A stretch of 64,000 nt of DNA. Origin: Mariannaea sp. PMI_226 (Eukaryota; Ascomycota; Sordariomycetes; Hypocreales; Nectriaceae). Of this stretch, positions 57,501 through 64,000 are shown one piece after another (positions within the stretch are counted from its first letter, which is position 1; each line of letters starts with the position of its first letter). The position numbers and the translations under genes were made by a program. The notes beneath the pieces are model-generated. The model was not told where the DNA came from, made no database searches, and worked only from the letters and a program-made list of their open reading frames with translations. The stretch lies in NCBI GenBank assembly GCA_024336345.1, contig JANFOG010000001.1, positions 1,922,001 to 1,986,000 of the forward strand, written 5' to 3'.

Positions 57501-59754
57501 GAGATGCGACAGCCGACTCCACGCCCAAGGCGGGGTGGATAATGTTGGGGTTGGCGCCGATACCACGCACCGCCTGACCAGAGGCTACTCTTTCCAACTC
57601 GCTGTCCTCAGTATAAGTTGTGTTTCTATAATCAAGTCCGGAGCTTCTTGGAGATGTGGGATCGAAGTCTCGTGCCTGAAGAGAACTGAGAGAGCCAGCT
57701 GATCGACTGTTTCGCGGCTGCTCTGGGGATCTTTCCATCTGGGAGTACATATCACTAGCAGACTGCATACTCCTCGAGTGGCGAGGTTGATGTTCACTAG
57801 CCCCATCAGTGTAGCCTGATACACTAGGAATAGGACTCAATCCACGAGCACCAGCCTGGTAGGGGACATATTTGAGAGGGGGAGGAACTTCCTGAGTAGC
57901 AAAGTATGAATTATCATATCCACCATGCTCAAGGTAGTCGTCATTGTCGGAAAGATTATCCTCATCGTCATAGTGAACATCGTGGTTGATAGGTAATTTT
58001 CGTCCGTAATCGTCTGTCTCATACTCCTGGTAGTTTTGCTCACCACGCGGAAGGGCAGTTAGATCGCCATGTGATACATTTGCATGCTGTGTAAGAATCG
58101 TGTCCTCAAAGTTGTTAGGAGTCCTTGACGGTGTAGGCGTTGATGCTTCGGAGAGAGGACCTCGGGCAATGTTCTGAACTGGTGTAATCTCTTCGGTGGC
58201 AGAATGGGGTCTGTCAGTGTTGGCGGAGAGAATGGAAGTTCGAGTCAACTCAGATGGGTTGATCTCGCTCATTAGAGGCATAGGGGGAGCGGGAATATCA
58301 TCCTCATACTCGTCCGCATACCGGTCTCGCCCCAAACTTCTACTCCTGGAAGACTCAGCCCTGCGACGGCGTCGCTCCCTGTGCTTGCGATCTTCAGATT
58401 GGGATTTATCATCAAGCAAGGAGAGGCCCTTGCTGGCGGCGGCACCAACAGCAGCAGCCTTGAGAAGATCAGCACTGCGTTTAGGTGTTACCACATCCTC
58501 GTCGAAGTCATTGAGGGATTCGCGGCTGATACTAAGTGGTGAAACATCACCGTAGTCGTGACGGGCCTCTCGATTGCGTCTATCTTTCTGATCATTGCGT
58601 TGGCCCGTCCGCCGGCGGTCGGGTGTCGCCTCTTCCCTTGATACAGAAGTTGCTGTGGAAGTGAAAGAACCACGGCGATTGTCTCGGGTCTCGCGCTTGC
58701 TCTGCTCTCGCTTGAGGGCGCTCAACTCTGGCAAGATAAGTCGTCGAATGGCATCTTCGACAGTCTCAAGAAGCTTGGGATTGTTGATAGATGATTTTGA
58801 GACACCAGATCGTGTGGAATGTGTGTCGACGGAGCGATGGCTTGGTGTTACATGAGATAGCACACTCGAGTCAGCAGCTGAAACGGTGGATTCCGGGTGA
58901 CTTCGACTGGAACGTCGAGACCGAGTGGTGGTTTTAATATCGTCGAATCCCCTCTCGCTCATGCCAACACTGCTTGCTCTACTCTTTGACCGGCGCTTGG
59001 GTCGATCTGTCTTCTCCTTGGGTTTATCTTTCTCTGTCAGTTTGACTCTCTCTCTGTTTCTGCTTTTCTGGCTCTTGGTTTCATCCATGGCGACAACTGA
59101 GCCAGCACCGACGCTGGCAGTCGGATCTTCTCCTTTTGATTGACTGAAACTACTCTTCAGCTCAGTGGAACCAGCACCAGTGCCGTCCAAGAAACTGTCA
59201 CTGGGGATGGCCGAAATTTCTGAAGCGTTCACCTGATATGTTTCTGAGGGGATCAGGGGGCTAGCAGGACGGCGTCGTCGATGGCTGCGGTCTATTTCAA
59301 TATCGATTGGATTTCTTGAAACATTCGATTCCTCTGTGGCTGAGGCATACGAGTGCATGCTCGCGCCGTCTTCGCCGTCGGTCTTTTCACCGTCGAGATT
59401 CAGGGGAATGCGACGGGTCATAGACGCCTTGCGAGTTTGCTTGGTCTCTGTGACTTCGATGTGATCTCCCCTGCTCTTGGATGGCGTCAAGCGAACCCTC
59501 ACACTGGGCCGACGCTCACCGGAGCCTGGGGATGGCTTGCCGCCCTCGAAGTATTCGATGAGCAGCGAGGTTTGAGATCGGTTGGCCTTGTGCCGTGTTG
59601 CGATGGTGACAGGCGTCCCGTCCTCGGGGATGGAATATGTTGATTTTGTGTCGTTGGGATTGAAGGCATCCGCTGTTAATTCCGTTGGGGTGGTATTTGT
59701 CTCAGTTTCGGTCGGGGCGGGCAGAGGAGGGGCTTTTCTAGAGTCGATGCCCAT
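54528..59754 (-). CDS. Large, mostly disordered protein with a helical core, 1719 residues
   Basis: Two exons: 59754-54648 and a 53-nt last exon 54580-54528. Splicing (GTGAGC, branch CTAAT, acceptor ACAG) replaces the readthrough ending with DAYEGAPSVLSDDTDTF, which looks far more like a real C-terminus. No catalytic domain. Ser/Arg/Glu/Pro-rich disorder is broken by helical parts: about 336-365 (LLETVEDAIRRLILPELSAL), about 1148-1225 (KDIVALMQHLMVRDAQRSAR and IVALLMNAALEMRTSFNEMK) and about 1246-1290 (KKKNLWKRALQGLSAKG, IEDMLMQLLGEVDVLKT). A motif of the form YDxDxxGRKxP occurs twice (ETDDYGRKLP, DLDEHGRKVP), each near Ala-rich segments (AAAVGAAASKG, SAVGAAAAAMKARQ). A basic WFPKISRW segment lies near 1430. 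The function is unknown to me; composition suggests a cell-cortex, septum or cytoskeleton scaffold. Confidence 0.85.
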
Positions 59755-61402
59755 TGTGTTGCGGTGAGAGGTCGCTACGGAGAGACCTATTGCGGTGTTT
59801 TTTCTTTCCCTTGGTGATGTCTGGTCGACGGAGACTCAATAATCACCGATGGCTTCCAAGGCGGAGTCGAAATGGATGGAATCAAGCCAGGAAGGTGTTG
59901 TTGAAGCGTCAAGTAAGAGGGGGGGATTGTTGATTAAGATGTATGGTCAAGACATGCGGGCGCAAGTTGAAGCAGAAAAGAAGAAGGAATAGGCGAAGGG
60001 AAAAAGTCTGGAGCCCAAAAGAGAGTCAGTCAGCTCTCATCGAACCAGCAGCACATCAACACCGTACCCGGAAGACAACCTCCCAAGATATAAGGCCGAG
60101 AGACCAAACAGAGGACGGAGTGTGCAGCACAGGTGGACCAAATAGGCACCTTGGATGATACTGCATCCGTTTCTGAGGCCGACAAACGGCAGGGCGACAT
60201 GAAGCAGAACGAAAGGATTCAAGCAACTTACACAAGGCAAACAATAGGGGGAATAGAAAAGGAGGAGCAACTACGCTCGAAACGATATCGTGCCAGGCGG
60301 ATCGACAATCACCTTGGCCTTACCGATGGGAATCCCGTGAGATGGAGATGCAAAAATCAGAAAGAGTGAAGAGGGAGGGGAGCAGAATGTCTTAGTCGTG
60401 GCGGTCGTCCGTGGTGGTACAGGTAATTTAGTGGCGGTGCGCTCAGTTGGTTGTCAATGTCCGATTTGACGGGGAGGTTGGAGGGCGGGCCAGCTTTGCA
60501 ACCGCAGCAACCACTTTCCAGCCCAAGCCCAAATGGTGGAGAGAGATGGACAGGAGAGAGCCGCACCCAGTCCCAGAAGAGAGGCCGGCCAAGCAGGCCA
60601 GGCAGACCAGACCGAAACGGATTCGAATGGAAGGCCGCCAGCCCAATCAGTTAATGCCAATCCTCGTCGCTCCTCCTCAGTTAAGCCCCAGCAGGTTTTA
60701 AAAGAGGAAGAGTCGATTCTGAAAGTGGATGTTTTAACAACACAGCACCGTTTGGCACCCGTACACACACCACTGCACCAACGCACCAGCGCACAAGCGC
60801 GCAATAGGCAGCGTTGAAAAAAAAAAATTCGGTACTTTGTACAGCAGTGGCTTAGTGAACAACAGCTGGAATCAGGAGAGGGAGGAGAGGGAGGAAGGGG
60901 TGGAAAAGGACGGACAGGCGGAGAGGAAAGGGAAAGGAAAGAGAAGAGGAAACCTTCGGGAAATGGCTACAGGACGTGATAAGTACCCTTGATACAAGGG
61001 TTTAACATCAAGAAAGAGGCAGCTGTATCTATGGAAGGCCTCAGGGAATTACTGTATGTGCGCTGCACATGCATAACTGACTGCACAGGCGCCCACATCT
61101 CACCCGACTCCCCTGCTCCTTTGGAGTTTTGGGCCCTTATAGGTACCATCATATTTGCGATGTACGTGCTTTGTATGCCTTTGTACCAGTTGGGTAAGAG
61201 GTCAGTGAGTGCCTGTTCTTATTCTTATTCTTCTTCCCTTCCTTTCGCCTTCTGTTGGAGTCCAACCGGTCCGCACTTTGTATTCCAAAGATGACCTCGG
61301 CAGATGAAGAAAGATTCAAGGATGGAGACCTAATAATTAACAACAGAAGGCTGGAGGTGGAGCAACAATATCATTAATTGGATTTTTAATGACGAGGTTA
61401 AA

Positions 61403-61405
<3 letters not shown>
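59755..61405. other. Upstream region of the large minus-strand gene
   Basis: Promoter and leader of the 1719-residue protein gene. Positions 60870-60955 are a strong purine tract on the plus strand (CT-rich on the gene's strand), over 1.1 kb upstream of the start, so the leader may be long or contain an intron. Short frames at 60100-60800 overlap on both strands and have no recognisable content. Confidence 0.4.

Positions 61406-61465
<60 letters not shown>
61406..61465. repeat. Poly(A) run of 60 nt
   Basis: Sixty uninterrupted A residues followed by an A-rich tail (tcgaaaaagaaaaaagaaaag). It is the longest mononucleotide run in the window. It could be a simple repeat or the 3' tail of a degraded retroposed element; no reverse-transcriptase-like frame or obvious target-site duplication was seen beside it. 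Confidence 0.95.
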
Positions 61466-61467
<2 letters not shown>

Positions 61468-64000
61468 GAAAAAGAAAAAAGAAAAGAAAATGGCTGGGGA
61501 CAATCTTCCCTCATCAGTCTCGTCTTTCCGTCAGTCATCGGGTCAGTACGTAGTAAGTAGGTATTGTTCGTCTGGGCCTGCTTGGGCACCTCTCATGAAG
61601 GAGTGTGTGTGTGTGAGAGAGAGTGATGAGCTGGCGCTGCCGTCAAATTGGCCCAATCACAGGCCCAATGGCACCCACTAACTCGGGTGGGGCTTACGAA
61701 GCGGGTGTGCTAGACTGAAAACGGTATCCACCCGACTCCCGCAGTTTTCGCTCAATCGAACCCAAGCCAAGGTACAGTGCGTACGTACTCCGTACATATG
61801 GGAAAGAAGTACGTGCAGGCACAACACGGCAACACGAGGTAGGGGACGATACCGGTACTCCATACATGCACCACACGATGCGATGTGATGCCATGCGAGC
61901 AGCAAGTAACTGGTGACTGAACAGACAACGACTGGTCCAACGGCTAGACTACTGCATGCGCTTTGTGTCCACCGCTTCTTTTTCGACTAATGCCTCCCCC
62001 ATCTCCAGCCAGTGAGCGAATGATGAGCCGTTACCGTGGTGGCGACAGCGTTGTCAGCCCTCCAACCTCCCTCCTTGACCCCTGCTCTCTCTCAATCTTT
62101 CTCTCTCTTTCTCTCTCTACTTCTGCGATAGTTCTTGTCCTCGACCTTGACCTCGTCCTCGACCTCAAAACCTCACCTGCTCCGTTGGCACTCCAAGTAC
62201 CAATGGCAGTATCGTATCCCAAGCATTAATTTCCTCTAGCGGGTTACGGTAGCGTGCTTGGAATCAGCAGAGGCTCTGCTCATCTCATCACTCTTCGAGG
62301 AGTACGGCCGCGTGCGGGTCGTTGTCCGGACCACCACTTCAGGTACCGCCAGCTCCGTGGTGTCAGAGCCCAAGCGGCCGTCCACCCCCGTACCCCCAGG
62401 TTCCCGAGTCGGCCCCCCAGCCTCCCCAACGCCACTGGCAATAACTTAGTTCACTAGAGCGTGAGTCGCTAATGTACTTATTAATTCCATCGGCTACCTA
62501 CGTAACAATATACAGCGCCGGAGTACGGATGATCTGTACATGCGGTAGTTATTATTCTCTCCCGGAAAGGACTGGGGGCCCTCCCAAAGTTCCAGGGTAT
62601 CGTGGGTCTGGAAGAAGACCAGACGGCAAGGAACAACTCCTTCAACAAAATCACCTGAGCCTCGTTTTCCTTTCGCGTCCCAGCCGAGTTGATAGTTTCC
62701 TACTAGGTAACTACGATATTAATTAGTACGTAGTATAATCGTGTAGGTAACTACCACAATCGGTTGAGACTCGCGTACGGATCAACAGGCGTACAACGTC
62801 ACAGAGTATCTACCTGTAGGTACCTACCGACTGTATGCTCAGGAGGCAGCCATCCTCTCTGATAAACAAAAGCAATGTTGGATGGCGCCCATCGGTGGTC
62901 CTCGCTCACTCGTCGATCTAACATGATGCCATGAGATACGATGAGATGCATACAGGACAAACAAGCCGCAAGCACGAGCCCAATTGCTGTTTACCAAGAA
63001 ACAAACGTGGTGCCGGTCCCAATCAAAGAGGCCTGGCACAGTGGCGTGGTAAGGCTGACTGACAACAGAACGCGCCAGGTACCTTACTTCGTGTACAGAT
63101 TAATTATCCATATTGATGAACTGAGTCAGATGTCATACAGATTGAACCCTCCCCTTGTCTGCCAAAATTTAGAGGTTCTGGGCGACAGGGAGAGGGGGGA
63201 AATAGAGACTGTAAACAAACACAACCGAATGAGCAGAAAATTTAGCTACCTTGTTAGTACCAAGATTTGCGGAAGTTGTTGTCATCTCCTGTCCGTTCCA
63301 TGTCAAGTGTAGAATACGATGTTACATAGTATCCAATCATGTAGACAATAGTACAGAGCTAACCTTCTTACCGTATAATTGGTTTGCACAGTAACGCCCT
63401 CCGGAGAACGGATACTGTACTAAGTAGATATGTATTGAATGTACCTGTTGGGTGTACTAAACAGGAACCTGGCTCACTGGTACGTTTTCCAAGCGCCCAA
63501 CCACCCCATTCAATGTCAACTGCCGAATTCAACAGCACGCCGCAGCGCAGTCACCATGATGAACATAATGAACCTGGCATATATCACAATGACTGCAGAT
63601 TACATGGTCTGCTGGTTTATATGCGAGCAGTATAATAAACAACCACATATTAAGAGCTGCTCCATCATTACCCGTAACGTAATTACTCCATACTGCGTAC
63701 ACAATGGTTCGTGGCATCAATCCATCCATCCATGGCTCTGTTTTATTTACTTTGCATATTTTTTTAAAGCTCCAACCACCCGATAAAATTTCCCACTGCT
63801 TCCTGGCTTTCCCATCCCCGCACGGCTCAGTTGTTCAACTTCCATGACAGCTTCGAGGCCCTTCTCTCAACCTGAACCAGTACGCTGAGTACGCTGACCC
63901 CAAGTCCCCCGTTTTTTCTTTCATCCCACGCGATGAATGGATCCATAGTTTCCTCTAGAACGCCCCGAGACCACCGAGGAACCTTTTTTTTTTTTGTTTT
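61466..64000. other. Gene-poor right end of the window
   Basis: About 2.5 kb with AGGTACCT palindromes at 62818 and 63077, a TC-rich tract at 62095-62125 and repeated TACTCCGTAC-like words near 61785. No coding frame, tRNA or rRNA signature was recognised. A gene may begin just beyond the window. Confidence 0.4.

Noticed and set aside
61398..61589. Minus-strand frame with a long Phe run
   Set aside because: It is the translation of the poly(A) run read as poly(T).

Overview
The window looks like nuclear DNA of a filamentous ascomycete, most likely a sordariomycete; the genus cannot be fixed from the sequence alone. The support is short introns of about 50-110 nt with GTANGT-type donors and CTAAC/CTGAC branch points, a CFEM-domain surface protein, an Ecm33-type GPI protein, class II tRNA genes (one with a short intron), CT-rich promoters and long gene-poor spacers. 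I found no rRNA, CRISPR array, intact transposon or secondary-metabolite cluster. Splice sites were placed by hand and checked for reading phase.

Left third (1-19 kb): a 12-TM MFS (DHA1-like) transporter whose 5' part is interrupted in this assembly; a convergent CFEM membrane protein with a long proline-rich cytoplasmic tail; the ESCRT-III subunit Snf7; tRNA-Ser(AGA); the Golgi mannosyltransferase subunit Anp1; and a Mag1-type 3-methyladenine DNA glycosylase with two plausible starts.

Middle (19-34 kb): a 4.8 kb spacer leads into ECM33, which has a likely 670-nt leader intron. Next are the splicing factor SPF45 and the mRNA-export helicase DBP5, divergently transcribed from a 518-bp promoter, then a 3.9 kb spacer.

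Right half (34-64 kb): a giant two-exon gene for a 3905-residue acidic, repeat-rich protein; tRNA-Leu(AAG) with an intron; a secreted lysine-rich protein with five Lys-Arg (Kex2-type) sites; ribosomal protein eL22; a mitochondrial carrier with a GC-AG intron; a 1719-residue, largely disordered protein with a helical core; and a 4 kb spacer with a 60-nt poly(A) run.

Most recognisable genes are housekeeping: ESCRT sorting, N-glycan mannan synthesis, cell-wall organisation, splicing, mRNA export, translation, mitochondrial transport and DNA repair. The least explained items are the giant acidic repeat protein with an upstream ORF overlapping its start, the Kex2-site secreted protein, the CFEM receptor-like protein and the 1719-residue protein. 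No unmistakable new multi-gene system was seen.
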